From NCBI GenBank assembly GCA_002440975.1, contig DJWN01000009.1, positions 6,318-30,525 of the forward strand: a stretch of 24,208 bases of DNA, read 5' to 3'. The notes beneath the pieces are model-generated. The model saw nothing but the letters and a program-made list of their open reading frames with translations. It was not told where the DNA came from and did not search any database. This DNA comes from Bacteroidales bacterium UBA6229. Its GTDB lineage: Bacteria; Bacteroidota; Bacteroidia; Bacteroidales; F082. The position numbers and the translations under genes were made by a program. Of this stretch, positions 1 to 8,298 are shown piece after piece. Numbering within the stretch: position 1 is the first letter of the stretch; each line of letters opens with the position of its first letter.

Positions 1-19
1 TAATTAACCTCAAAAACAA

Positions 20-883
20 ATGAAAATCCTATACACAATCTCAATGATCCTGTTACTGAGCTTTAGGGTTCAGGCACAGGATGAACTCTTTGATCTGTTT
101 GCAACCGATGAGCCGACAACAGAATATGCTTATGCCAGCTTTAAGGCGGGCAGGGCGGTTTATGGTCAATCAGTCGAAAATCCGGCATCAGGTAATCTGA
201 TCTTTATGATTCAGCATAATTTTGGAGCACTCAAACTTGGGGCTTATGAGCTGTTCGGTCTGGATCAGGCAACCATCAGATTAGGCCTTGAATACGGAAT
301 CAACGACTGGCTTGCTATTGGTATAGGCCGCAGTAGCTGGCAAAAGACCTATGATGGTTTTGCAAAAGCCAAACTTTTAAGACAGAGCACAGGAGAAAAA
401 AAGATGCCTGTCAGCGTTTCCTATGTGGGAGCATTGGCTTTAAACAGTCTCAGGTGGCAGTTTCCGGAAAGGAAAAACTATTTTAGTTCGAGAATGTCGT
501 TTGTGAACCAGCTTTTGATTGCACACAAATTCAGCAGTGTACTTACTTTGCAGTTAACTCCCACAATGATTCACAAGAATCAGGTTCCCACTCAAACTGA
601 CAAAAACACCTCTTTTGCACTTGGAATGGGTGGCAGGGTGAAGCTTAGCCAACGCGTTTCGTTCAATGCCGAATACTTTTATTATCCCGATGATCAAACC
701 ACCCTGGATCGCACCAATGCGCTTTCGTTTGGTTTTGATATCGAAACCGGAGGACATGTTTTTCAATTAATTTCTCGAATACCCAGGCGATGTTCGAACG
801 GGCTTATATCACTGAAACTGCCGGTGAATGGGGAAAAGGCGATATCTTTTTTGGTTTTAACATTTCCAGAACCTTTGTGTTGA
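20..883 (+). CDS. DUF5777-family beta-barrel protein, probably frameshifted near the 3' end
   Basis: The product has a signal peptide (about residues 1-19, ending VQAQ) followed by the DUF5777 pattern of alternating strands, with the family-like stretches AYELFGLDQATIRLGLEYGI, SSWQKTYDGFAKAKLLRQS and ERKNYFSSR. It is probably exported and barrel-like; its function is unknown. The family-like sequence stops at GGHVFQL (residue 250). The last 37 residues do not resemble the family and end at 883. The expected continuation lies in the next frame and runs to a stop at 904-906, so one base is probably missing around 769-771. The read-through gene would code for about 295 residues and end 7 bp before the convergent EnvC gene. 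Family assignment is from memory of DUF5777 proteins. Whether the shift is a real mutation or a sequence error cannot be told here. Confidence 0.8.
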   Translation: MKILYTISMILLLSFRVQAQDELFDLFATDEPTTEYAYASFKAGRAVYGQSVENPASGNLIFMIQHNFGALKLGAYELFGLDQATIRLGLEYGINDWLAIGIGRSSWQKTYDGFAKAKLLRQSTGEKKMPVSVSYVGALALNSLRWQFPERKNYFSSRMSFVNQLLIAHKFSSVLTLQLTPTMIHKNQVPTQTDKNTSFALGMGGRVKLSQRVSFNAEYFYYPDDQTTLDRTNALSFGFDIETGGHVFQLISRIPRRCSNGLISLKLPVNGEKAISFLVLTFPEPLC

Positions 884-906
884 AAAAACCAGAAGGATTT
901 CGGTAA
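770..906 (+). pseudogene. Frame-shifted C-terminal tail of the DUF5777 gene
   Basis: Read from 772 in the +1 frame, this stretch codes for FSNTQAMFERAYITETAGEW and then a segment ending NISRTFVLKKPEGFR, with a stop at 904-906. This is what a DUF5777 C-terminus looks like directly after GGHVFQL, which ends at 769 in the original frame. One inserted base between 769 and 772 (giving CAT or ATG as the codon) would restore one continuous reading frame. The fragment has no start of its own. Confidence 0.75.
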
Positions 907-913
907 ATTCGGA

Positions 914-2146
914 TTACCTCGCCAGCCAAATTGCCGGATCAACAATTTGACGACCTTTCCAGAGCTCGAAATGTACCATAGTTTTTCCAGAGCTCTTGTC
1001 GGTGTGGATGCGGCCTATCAGGTCTTTGGTTTTCACTTTGTCGCTGCGCTTTACAAATACTTCATCCAGATTGGTATAAACCGTAAAATAGTCACCATGC
1101 CTGATAATCACGGCTATATTGCTGGCGGTTATGGTATTGGTACTCACAACAACTCCATCAAAAACTGCCCGTGCCTGAGCTCCTTTTTGGGTGGCAATAT
1201 CAATGCCATTATTTTTGATGGTAACTTTTTTAAGTACCGGATGCGCATGTGTGCCGTAGTGCGAAGCAATAATGCCACGCTCGGTGGGCCAGGGCAGCTT
1301 GCCTTTGTTGGCAGCAAAAGCATTGGATAAAGTAAGTTCTTCGGGAGTGAGCTCCATCAGGCGGTCTTCACGCGGAACCTTTTCGGTTTTCGATTCGCTG
1401 GCACTGCGCACTTCTTCGGCAATGATACGCTCGATGTTGCGCTGCAATTGTTGTGCTTCTTTTTCTTTTTGCTGAATGGTTTTGCGTAATTGCTTTTCTT
1501 TTTGCGCGAGTGTTTTCACGCTCTGATCTACATGCTGCTGCTCTGTTTGCAAAACGATTTGTTCGCGCCGTTCTTCATCGAGCAGTGCTTTCTGTTTTTG
1601 TTGTTCCTGATCAAGAAGCTTTAGTTCTGCTTTGATTTTTTCGTTGGTTTCTTCAATCTTTTTGATTTGACTCCTCCTGAAAGCGGCATATTGTTGCAGG
1701 TATTTCAAGCGTTGAAAGGCCTGGTTAAAATCTTCAGCAGAAAATAAGAAAATTAGTTTATTGTAGCTTCCGCGGTTTTGATAGGCAATTTCTATCATGC
1801 GGGCATATTCCTTACGAAGGGCTTTACGTTCTTTTTCGAGTCGCTCTATTTCGCGTGAGCTTCGGCTAATCTGCGATTCCACATATAAAAGTTGTTTCTG
1901 GATGGTTGCCAGCAAATTAGCCCGTTTACTGATTCTGGAACGCAACACCAACAATTGTTCAAAAGTAAGTTCTTTGTTTTGGGTGGTTTCTTCGAGCAGC
2001 TTATTGGTGTAGGCAATTTCCTGTTCGATCCGTTGTTTATCAGCTTCGAGTTCTTTTACATTTTGCTGGGCAAATAAAAAACTACCACTGAATCCGCTAA
2101 TATTCAGCAAAAAAAACAAAAACAAACACCTGAAAGATGCTTTCAT
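914..2146 (-). CDS. EnvC-like murein hydrolase activator (degenerate M23/LytM domain)
   Basis: The 410-residue protein has a signal peptide (1-26, SFLFAQ), a long charged coiled coil (about 30-255) and a C-terminal M23/LytM domain (about 290-405). The metal site is incomplete. The usual HxGxD motif reads N312-N-G-I-D316, and the usual HxH reads M390-V-H392, so one zinc ligand and the catalytic histidine are replaced. E. coli EnvC has a similarly degenerate LytM domain and activates the septal amidases AmiA and AmiB, so an activator role in the periplasm is likelier than peptidase activity. It is the last gene of the envelope operon, 11 bp after the DUF4292 gene. Its stop lies 7 bp from the restored end of the convergent DUF5777 gene, leaving no room for a separate terminator. 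Confidence 0.9.
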   Translation of the reverse strand: MKASFRCLFLFFLLNISGFSGSFLFAQQNVKELEADKQRIEQEIAYTNKLLEETTQNKELTFEQLLVLRSRISKRANLLATIQKQLLYVESQISRSSREIERLEKERKALRKEYARMIEIAYQNRGSYNKLIFLFSAEDFNQAFQRLKYLQQYAAFRRSQIKKIEETNEKIKAELKLLDQEQQKQKALLDEERREQIVLQTEQQHVDQSVKTLAQKEKQLRKTIQQKEKEAQQLQRNIERIIAEEVRSASESKTEKVPREDRLMELTPEELTLSNAFAANKGKLPWPTERGIIASHYGTHAHPVLKKVTIKNNGIDIATQKGAQARAVFDGVVVSTNTITASNIAVIIRHGDYFTVYTNLDEVFVKRSDKVKTKDLIGRIHTDKSSGKTMVHFELWKGRQIVDPAIWLAR

Positions 2147-2157
2147 AGCGGATAAAA

Positions 2158-2985
2158 TTAAGGCATTTTAGTGTATTTGGAAGGGATGCTGAAAGGAAAC
2201 TTCAAAGCTTCGTCTGTTGAAATGTTGTTGTATTGCAATTTGATCTGCAGCTTTCGGTCGGCCTGAAGCAGCATTTCGAGCAAGCCTGGCACCAGCTGAT
2301 CCTGCACGGCTCCAAATCTGCTATACTTCACCTCCAGCTGTTTGTTTTCTTCTCCAAACTCTTTCAGATTTACTTTTGTAATCTTATAATGATCCGGATT
2401 GAGCCAGATATTCTGAACTAAAATATTGGGTACTTCTTCCTCCTGAAGCATCTTTTTCTTTTTCGACCTTTGCGTAGCCGACAGTCTGTAATCCATCGCA
2501 TCAATACCGGCTCTGAAATTATCATCCTCATAATGAGTCATATCATTACCTACAAGCAGTGCCTGAAGTATATCGAAATCTATAGTGGTTTGAAAAAAAC
2601 TGTTGATAAAATCGTAATCCCCTTTAAAATAATTTTTTTCGATTCGATTGATAAACCAGATTGAATCCTGGGTAATCATCAGGCGTGCCACCTCGATTCC
2701 TAATGCCGGTGAGAGCGACATCCAGATAACACTGTCTTTTTGAATGCGTAGCTGTCCGCGAAAATCCGTTTTTGTCTTTTTATCAGAAATCACCGTAACA
2801 GCACAACGCGCACTAAACCAGTTGAAATTCAATTCGCTTGCTGCCATTTTCTCTAACAAAAAAGACTCTCCTTGTTCTTTGAGTGGCTTTTTGATCATCG
2901 CCCTCTTAGTTTTACATCCCTGCAATGCAAAAAGTGTAACCACCAAAATTATACTCAGGAATACCGGAAATCTAAATCTACTCAT
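2158..2985 (-). CDS. DUF4292 family lipoprotein
   Basis: The 275-residue product begins with a lipoprotein signal: a hydrophobic stretch (8-21) and a lipobox L21-Q-G-C24, so it should be lipid-anchored in the envelope. The rest fits DUF4292, a Bacteroidota family related in fold to LolA/LolB-type lipoprotein carriers. This match and fold link are from memory and not tested here. I chose ATG 2985, which puts the signal peptide at the N-terminus and overlaps the TPR gene stop by 8 bp (ATGAGTAG), a sign of translational coupling. An in-frame ATG at 3003 would add six residues before the signal peptide. It sits between a TPR protein and an EnvC-like protein, which suggests a part in outer-membrane or cell-wall assembly. 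Confidence 0.85.
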   Translation of the reverse strand: MSRFRFPVFLSIILVVTLFALQGCKTKRAMIKKPLKEQGESFLLEKMAASELNFNWFSARCAVTVISDKKTKTDFRGQLRIQKDSVIWMSLSPALGIEVARLMITQDSIWFINRIEKNYFKGDYDFINSFFQTTIDFDILQALLVGNDMTHYEDDNFRAGIDAMDYRLSATQRSKKKKMLQEEEVPNILVQNIWLNPDHYKITKVNLKEFGEENKQLEVKYSRFGAVQDQLVPGLLEMLLQADRKLQIKLQYNNISTDEALKFPFSIPSKYTKMP

Positions 2986-4705
2986 ACAGTTGTTTCTTCT
3001 CAATTTTCAGCTCAATCTGCTCACTTGCTCCACCAGCTTCTTTGGCTTTTTGCCATTGTTTAACAGCTTTTTCTGTTTCTCCCATTTTGAATAATATGTC
3101 ACCATAATGTTCTAACACCTCTCCACCGGGCTTTTCATCCTGTTTCAGCGTTTTTTTAATCCAATAAAGCGCATCTTCATATTCACCCATTTTAAAGAAA
3201 ACCCAGGCATACGTATCTAGGTTAGAAGCATTTGCAGGATCGAGATTAACGGCTTTTGAAGCCATCTTCAAGGCTTTGTCGAGTTGTTCATTGCGTACCG
3301 CCAAATGATAGGCATAATTATTCAAAGCAACTGAATTTTCGGGATTGATTTCGAGGGTTTTATCATAATATTTAAAAGACTCCTGATCATTGCCAAGTTC
3401 ATGATTGGCTTCGGCCAGATAATTGTAAAACTCGGCCAGCAGGGCGTCATTGCCAAAAACCAGCTTACGTCCTGTTTCGAGCAGTTGCCTGGCTTTTTCA
3501 TAATTCTTTTGATCGAAATAACCAAAAGCCGCAAACAGATAAGGTAAAGGCTGCTCCGGAAAGAGCCGGAGTGCTTTTTCGGCTGTTTGAATCAATTGCG
3601 GGAAGTTTTTCATTTTGAGCTGAGCAAACATCAATCCTTCCCATGGCCTGTAAAATCCGGAATCGATCGCCAGACTATTTTGATAGTTCACAGCAGCATT
3701 TTGAAAGTCTTCCCTGTCCTGATATACTTCGGCCAGCAAAAGATAACCATAACCTTCGTCAGGATGAGTTTTCGCCAGGGTTTGACCAATCTGAAAAGCT
3801 TGATTAAGCAGGGTTTCCGAAGGCAAATCCAACCGACCCCAATAAGGGACAATCTGCATCTTGGTTTTTATGTCGAGTGACGGATTTCCAAGAGCGAGCA
3901 AAAGTTCTTCAAAGGCCTGATCGTACTTTTTGTCGTCGAGATGAAACTCAAAAAGTGATACATGCACATAGGGATCGTCCGGGTCAAGTTTTTTTATTTT
4001 TTCGTATGTCTCGAGGGCTTTTTTACGGTCTTTATTTTTGAGATACAACTCAGCCAACATAGCCTGATAACGCACTTCAAAAGGATAAGTCGTAGCCAGT
4101 TTTTCTATCTCTTCAATGGCTTTCTTGTTTTTTCCCTGCAACAGATAAATCTGCTGTTTCTGCAAACTAAGCACTTCATTTACACCTATTTGTCTCTCAA
4201 TCTGATCAAATACCGTAAGGGCATCATCATACCGCTCGAGCAATAATAAAGCGGACGAAAGCTCACCATAATAATCGGTATTGTTGGGATCCATTTTTAG
4301 CAGCTCACGATAAATATTGGCATAAGCCTCATAATCGCCCAATACCTTGTATATCTGCGCTAATCTCATTTTGTACCAGCTGTTTTGCTCGTCAAGATTC
4401 ACAGCTTTTTCCATCAATTGGAGGGCACTTTCGTAGTTTGATTCTCGGGCATAAATCTCACTGAGCTCGTACATGCTGGCAGGGTCAGTTGAATCAGCCT
4501 GAAGTGCTTGCTCAAATAAGCTATGTGCTTTATTATAATCGCCTGCTAATCTGGCCCTTAAACCATTAGCAAATAGTATGGCGTTTTTTCGTTCTGATAC
4601 CATACCTGCCAGCGAATCGGAGTTTATTTCCTGTGCAAACAAAGATGTTCCGGCTAGCCAAACAAGACTGAAAAGTATAACAATAAGGCGATTTTGTAAT
4701 GACAT
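2978..4705 (-). CDS. Exported tetratricopeptide repeat protein
   Basis: The 575-residue protein has a signal peptide (1-25, TSLFAQ) followed by TPR units over nearly its whole length. Recognisable repeats include AGDYNKAHSLFEQALQADST, SNYESALQLMEKAVNLDEQN, GDYEAYANIYRELLKMDPNN and DQESFKYYDKTLEINPENS. There is no enzyme domain, so it is probably a periplasmic or outer-membrane-associated scaffold for protein interactions. It starts 11 bp after the nucleotidyltransferase and overlaps the DUF4292 gene by 8 bp. The order flippase, dut, nucleotidyltransferase, TPR, DUF4292, EnvC-like resembles a cluster I recall from other Bacteroidota. Its exact partner is unknown. Confidence 0.9.
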   Translation of the reverse strand: MSLQNRLIVILFSLVWLAGTSLFAQEINSDSLAGMVSERKNAILFANGLRARLAGDYNKAHSLFEQALQADSTDPASMYELSEIYARESNYESALQLMEKAVNLDEQNSWYKMRLAQIYKVLGDYEAYANIYRELLKMDPNNTDYYGELSSALLLLERYDDALTVFDQIERQIGVNEVLSLQKQQIYLLQGKNKKAIEEIEKLATTYPFEVRYQAMLAELYLKNKDRKKALETYEKIKKLDPDDPYVHVSLFEFHLDDKKYDQAFEELLLALGNPSLDIKTKMQIVPYWGRLDLPSETLLNQAFQIGQTLAKTHPDEGYGYLLLAEVYQDREDFQNAAVNYQNSLAIDSGFYRPWEGLMFAQLKMKNFPQLIQTAEKALRLFPEQPLPYLFAAFGYFDQKNYEKARQLLETGRKLVFGNDALLAEFYNYLAEANHELGNDQESFKYYDKTLEINPENSVALNNYAYHLAVRNEQLDKALKMASKAVNLDPANASNLDTYAWVFFKMGEYEDALYWIKKTLKQDEKPGGEVLEHYGDILFKMGETEKAVKQWQKAKEAGGASEQIELKIEKKQLYE

Positions 4706-4716
4706 ATTCGATCGGT

Positions 4717-5724
4717 TTAATCTTCAATTTGATTGTAATCGCCAACACTCAAATTCCTTGCCAATGCTTTAAGGCTGGTATGACTGCCAATCATGCTGTT
4801 TTCGATGATTTGATTTTCGATATAGCTATGCTGCTGAACTATACTGTTACGGATCACAGAATTTTTAACAACAGTATGTGCCCCCACGGAAACATGAGGC
4901 CCTACTACGGCATCTTGAATCACAGCACCTTCGCCAATAAAACAGGGTTCGATGATGATGGCTTCGTCCAGATCGGCATTATCATGGATGAGTTTTTCGC
5001 TTTCGGCCACCAACTCAAGCACCCGCTGATTGGTTGCCACCATTGCATCCTTGTTGCCACAATCGAGCCATTCAGTAACTGTTTCGGTGTGAAAAGCCAT
5101 GCCTGCTTTCATCATGTTTTGAAGCCCGTCGGTTATGCCATATTCACCACCGGTGGTAATTTTTTGATCCAGCAGATATTGTAGTTGCTCACGTAAATAA
5201 GCCCCATCTTTAAAATAATAAATGCCGATAATTGCCAGATCAGAAACAAATTCGGCAGGTTTTTCATAAAAACCTTCGATGCTTTGATCCGAATTTAATT
5301 TTACTACGCCAAACTGTTCAGGATTCTCAACCCGATTCACCCAGATAATGCCGTCTTTATTACTATCCAGCTTAAAATCAGCTTTAAAAAGCGTATCAGC
5401 GTAGGCTACAACCACCTTGCCCTGAAGTGCTTCGCTGGCGCGCAAAATAGCATGTGCAGTACCCAGTGCCTCCAGCTGATAATGGATGCTTCCTTTGGCT
5501 CCAACCGATTCGGCTATTTTGATTAATTCTGATTCTGTTTTCTTACCAAAATCACCGATTACAAATGCAATTTGTTCAATTTTTTCATCTACCACACGTG
5601 CAATATCTTCAACAAGACGCTGAACGATTGGCTTACCGGCAATCGGAATCATGGGCTTGGGAGTTGTGAGTGTATGCGGCCTCATGCGTTTTCCCATGCC
5701 GGCCATTGGGATGATAATATTCAT
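4717..5724 (-). CDS. Sugar nucleotidyltransferase with C-terminal left-handed beta-helix
   Basis: The 335-residue cytosolic enzyme has an N-terminal nucleotidyltransferase domain (about 1-235). It carries the phosphate-binding signature GMGKRMRP (9-16), the TPKPM motif (21-25) and the substrate-loop features YADTLF, GFYEKP and TTGGEYGITDGL. Residues about 250-325 show hexapeptide-type repeats (GEGAVIQDAVVGPHVSVG, VVKNSVIRNSIVQ), which predict a left-handed beta-helix. The family transfers NMP to a sugar 1-phosphate to make NDP-sugars. Which nucleotide and sugar are used cannot be read from the sequence; dTDP-glucose and UDP or GDP sugars are all possible. It starts 26 bp after dut and shares an operon with a flippase, consistent with making precursors for a surface glycan. 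Confidence 0.9.
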   Translation of the reverse strand: MNIIIPMAGMGKRMRPHTLTTPKPMIPIAGKPIVQRLVEDIARVVDEKIEQIAFVIGDFGKKTESELIKIAESVGAKGSIHYQLEALGTAHAILRASEALQGKVVVAYADTLFKADFKLDSNKDGIIWVNRVENPEQFGVVKLNSDQSIEGFYEKPAEFVSDLAIIGIYYFKDGAYLREQLQYLLDQKITTGGEYGITDGLQNMMKAGMAFHTETVTEWLDCGNKDAMVATNQRVLELVAESEKLIHDNADLDEAIIIEPCFIGEGAVIQDAVVGPHVSVGAHTVVKNSVIRNSIVQQHSYIENQIIENSMIGSHTSLKALARNLSVGDYNQIED

Positions 5725-5750
5725 AATTTCTCTAGTTGTTTGAGTGTGTT

Positions 5751-6182
5751 TTATTTTCCTGTATGTCCGAAACCGCCGCCTCCCCGACTGGTCTCATTGA
5801 GTTTATCAACCACTTTCCATTGCGCGGTTTCGTGTTGTGCGATCACCATTTGTGCAATGCGTTCGCCATCGTTGATCATAAATGGCAGATCGGAAAGGTT
5901 GACTAAAATAACTTTTATCTCGCCACGATAATCTGCATCAATCGTTCCGGGAGTGTTTAATAAGGTAAGTCCATGCTTGATGGCCAAGCCGCTTCGGGGT
6001 CTGATTTGGGCTTCAAAACCAACTGGCAATTCAATGAATAATCCAGTCGGTATCAGGGCTCGTTGCAGAGACGCCAGGGTAATGGGCTCGTCCAGATTGG
6101 CTCTTAAGTCCATTCCGGCAGAGGCTTCGGTTTCGTATGCCGGCAAAGGATGTTTGGAGTGATTTACAATTTGTATTTCCAT
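5751..6182 (-). CDS. dut: dUTP diphosphatase (dUTPase)
   Basis: The trimeric dUTPase hydrolyses dUTP to dUMP and pyrophosphate. This keeps uracil out of DNA and supplies dUMP for thymidylate synthesis. All five family motifs are visible: AGMDLRA (22-28), PRSGLA, TIDADYRGEIKV, ERIAQMVIAQ and the glycine-rich C-terminal RGGGGFGHTG. I chose ATG 6182, which gives 143 residues, the normal family length and a usual N-terminus (MEIQIVNHS). An upstream in-frame start at 6215 would add 11 unlike residues. The gene lies 78 bp after the flippase stop and 26 bp before the nucleotidyltransferase. A nucleotide-pool enzyme inside an envelope operon looks like gene packing more than shared function. Confidence 0.96.
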   Translation of the reverse strand: MEIQIVNHSKHPLPAYETEASAGMDLRANLDEPITLASLQRALIPTGLFIELPVGFEAQIRPRSGLAIKHGLTLLNTPGTIDADYRGEIKVILVNLSDLPFMINDGERIAQMVIAQHETAQWKVVDKLNETSRGGGGFGHTGK

Positions 6183-6260
6183 AAAAATGTTTAAGCTTTT
6201 GTTGGGCAGCCGCAAAAATAAGGATTATTCAGGCGACGGCTTCCGTTAAAAAAGTAAAAA

Positions 6261-7730
6261 TCAGGAAATTCTCTGCGCAGCACGAAAGCCTTTATACTCA
6301 GATAAAACAGCTACTGCTACAAAAACTGCCAGGAGCAGCGCGTTGAACAACAAACGAATAAGCAATTTGTCGGGATGTATGGCAACGGAGATAAAATAAA
6401 GACCAAGTGCTAAAATGAGGTACAAAAGGAATCGTTTCACTTTGTATGGAACTGGATAAACCTTTTTGCCCCAGAAATAAGAAATGATCATCATCGCAGA
6501 ATAACAAGCCAGATGTGCCCATGCAGCTCCGGTATAACCCAGAACCGGAATCAGAAGAATATTGGCAAACAAGGTGATGGAAGCTCCGATAAGTGCTATT
6601 ACTGCGCCATTTCGTGTACGATCGGTGAGTTTGTACCAGACCGACAAATTAAAGAATACCCCATAAAAAAGATTGGCAATCAATACAATCGGCACAATAT
6701 TTAGTCCAGCCCTAAACTCTGGCCCCAGAAAATATTGAAACACATCAATAAACAAGGTGATACCAAGGAAAATCAATAATCCACTGATGACAAAATAGTT
6801 AAGTACGCGGGCAAACAATTCGGGGCTGTCTTTTTTTTCTGCCTCTGCAAAAAAGAATGGCTCTGCTGCAAAACGAAACATCTGGATAAAGAGCGTCATC
6901 AATACACCCAGCTTGTAGTTGGCCCCATAAATACCCAACTGAGCCATCGCCGTTTCCCGATCGGGCAATAAATATTTTAGCAGGATTTTATCAATTACTT
7001 CATTCACCATCCCCGCCAAACCCACAATCAACACAGGTAAAGCATAGCCAAGCATGGGTTTGAGAAGGCTGTTGTCCCAGCTAAACGAAAACCGTTTCAG
7101 CTGAGGCCATAATAGCACCAAGCTCAACAAACTGGCAATCAAATTTGCCACAAAAACCCAAAGCAATAAACTGGCATTATTTCCAAAAATCTCAGTTGCA
7201 AACTGCATGGCCCACTCCGGAATAAGCACTATAAAAAGCACATTCAATCCGATATTCAAACTCACGTTCAAAATACGGATGGTGGCAAAGCGACGGGCTT
7301 TATTCTGTTTGCGAAGCAAGGCAAAAGGAATGGCCGTGATCGCATCTAAAGCAACAATCAGTCCAACAAAAACGATGTATTCCGAATTACCGGCATATTG
7401 AATCAAACCGGCTACTGGTTCATAAAAGAAAAACAGCAACGCAATAAATATAGCTGAAGTAGTGAGTATGGCCGACAAAGCCGCATTAAAAACCCTGTTG
7501 GTATCAGCTTTTTGGGCAAATCTGAAAAATGCTGTTTCCATGCCATAGGTAAGCAAAACCAGAAAAAAAGCAACATAAGCATATAGCTCTGTCATCTGTC
7601 CGTAATGCTCATCAGAGAGGACGCGGGTATAAAATGGCACCAACATATAATTGAGCAGGCGTGGGATGATCGTTCCCATACCATACACTGCCGTTTGCCC
7701 TGCCAGGCTCTTTATTGGGTTTGTTGCCAT
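6261..7730 (-). CDS. Oligosaccharide flippase (Wzx/MATE-like polysaccharide biosynthesis protein)
   Basis: The 489-residue integral membrane protein has about 12-14 hydrophobic segments spread over its whole length. Its N-terminus is typical of the family (ATNPIKSLAGQTAVYGMG, then IIPRLLNYMLVPFYTRVLS). Members move lipid-linked oligosaccharides or similar glycolipids across the inner membrane. I chose ATG 7730. The alternative in-frame ATG at 7742 lies inside the -7 element of the promoter, so it could not be in the transcript if that promoter is right. It is the first gene of the envelope operon and is followed by dut. The lipid substrate is not known; the nearby nucleotidyltransferase fits a glycan pathway. 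Confidence 0.88.
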   Translation of the reverse strand: MATNPIKSLAGQTAVYGMGTIIPRLLNYMLVPFYTRVLSDEHYGQMTELYAYVAFFLVLLTYGMETAFFRFAQKADTNRVFNAALSAILTTSAIFIALLFFFYEPVAGLIQYAGNSEYIVFVGLIVALDAITAIPFALLRKQNKARRFATIRILNVSLNIGLNVLFIVLIPEWAMQFATEIFGNNASLLLWVFVANLIASLLSLVLLWPQLKRFSFSWDNSLLKPMLGYALPVLIVGLAGMVNEVIDKILLKYLLPDRETAMAQLGIYGANYKLGVLMTLFIQMFRFAAEPFFFAEAEKKDSPELFARVLNYFVISGLLIFLGITLFIDVFQYFLGPEFRAGLNIVPIVLIANLFYGVFFNLSVWYKLTDRTRNGAVIALIGASITLFANILLIPVLGYTGAAWAHLACYSAMMIISYFWGKKVYPVPYKVKRFLLYLILALGLYFISVAIHPDKLLIRLLFNALLLAVFVAVAVLSEYKGFRAAQRIS

Positions 7731-7739
7731 TATGAGAAG

Positions 7740-7770
7740 CAAAGTTAGCTTATCTGGTCATGCAAGCAAA
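7740..7770 (-). promoter_or_regulatory. Promoter of the flippase-dut-envelope operon
   Basis: On the minus strand TTTG (7770-7767), a 19-nt spacer and TAACTTTG (7747-7740) match both parts of the Bacteroidota housekeeping promoter (TTTG, about 19-21 nt, TAnnTTTG). The -7 box ends only 9 nt before the ATG at 7730, so the leader would be only a few nucleotides long. Confidence 0.65.
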
Positions 7771-7894
7771 TATTTTAAATTTGAGAAATTATAGCAACAG
7801 ATTACAATAATTTATAAGTGGTTTAGCATCATTGACGCTGAATAAATTTTAACAGCATCTGAAATTCAAGAATCTTCAGGCTATTAAAAATTTT

Positions 7895-7997
7895 TGGCCA
7901 ATCTTGTTGGTTTTATGCTGCCAAAAATGATTTCCAAAAATTCTTTAAATAAAAGTCTTCTTTTTAATTTCAAAACCAACATTAATATATTTGGCCA
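7895..7997. repeat. Two-block inverted repeat in the intergenic region
   Basis: TGGCCAA (7895-7901) and GTTGGTTTT (7906-7914) are mirrored by AAAACCAAC (7972-7980) and TTGGCCA (7991-7997). The block spacers differ (4 and 10 nt), and the two arms enclose 57 nt. A paired RNA or cruciform is possible. Confidence 0.5.
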
Positions 7998-8170
7998 GGA
8001 AAATAAAAAACTGTAAAAAACCGAATTACTATGCGTTGTGAATAGGTTCATTTGATTAAAAAAACTCAATTCTTAACACTATGAACAAGGAAATTTGAGC
8101 AGGGAGCTTATCCGCCTCAAATGAAATGCAGCTTCGGCTTGTATTCACACAATTAAAATTGCTGAAATAT

Positions 8171-8228
8171 CCAGAATAGGCCTTTCCAATCAATACAATC
8201 ATTGATTTTGGACGTTTGCTCATTCTGG
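8171..8228. repeat. Nested inverted repeat downstream of the kinase gene
   Basis: The outer arms CCAGAAT (8171-8177) and ATTCTGG (8222-8228) enclose an inner hairpin, AATCAAT (8188-8194), a 6-nt loop and ATTGATT (8201-8207). Both are centred near 8198-8200. They lie 70-130 nt past the kinase stop. No T-tract follows, so a standard intrinsic terminator is doubtful. Confidence 0.45.
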
Positions 8229-8298
8229 TGCATTACACTTTGATCAAATTCCGAATTCTTGATAAGCTATAACGACAATAAAGCAACTAAAAATCGCT

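Larger units (their letters stand above)
7731..8298. other. AT-rich intergenic region, no convincing gene
   Basis: This 568-bp gap separates the kinase stop from the flippase start, both on the minus strand. It holds the flippase promoter at one end and two sets of inverted repeats, listed separately. The only ORF of note, 61 codons on the minus strand (8069-7884), is AT-rich, has no recognisable domain and runs straight through one inverted repeat, so I do not call it. A structured RNA or the remnant of a small element is possible but not shown. Confidence 0.6.

Noticed and set aside
947..1330. 127-codon plus-strand ORF
   Set aside because: It is the antisense shadow of the EnvC-like gene's LytM domain.
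4699..5184. 161-codon plus-strand ORF
   Set aside because: It lies opposite the nucleotidyltransferase, which has clear family motifs; the plus-strand product resembles nothing.
7884..8069. 61-codon minus-strand ORF in the intergenic region
   Set aside because: AT-rich, no domain, no promoter or ribosome site, and it crosses an inverted repeat.
7731..8298. Possible replication origin, given the nearby parS pair
   Set aside because: I found no TTATCCACA-type DnaA boxes here and no dnaA gene in the window.
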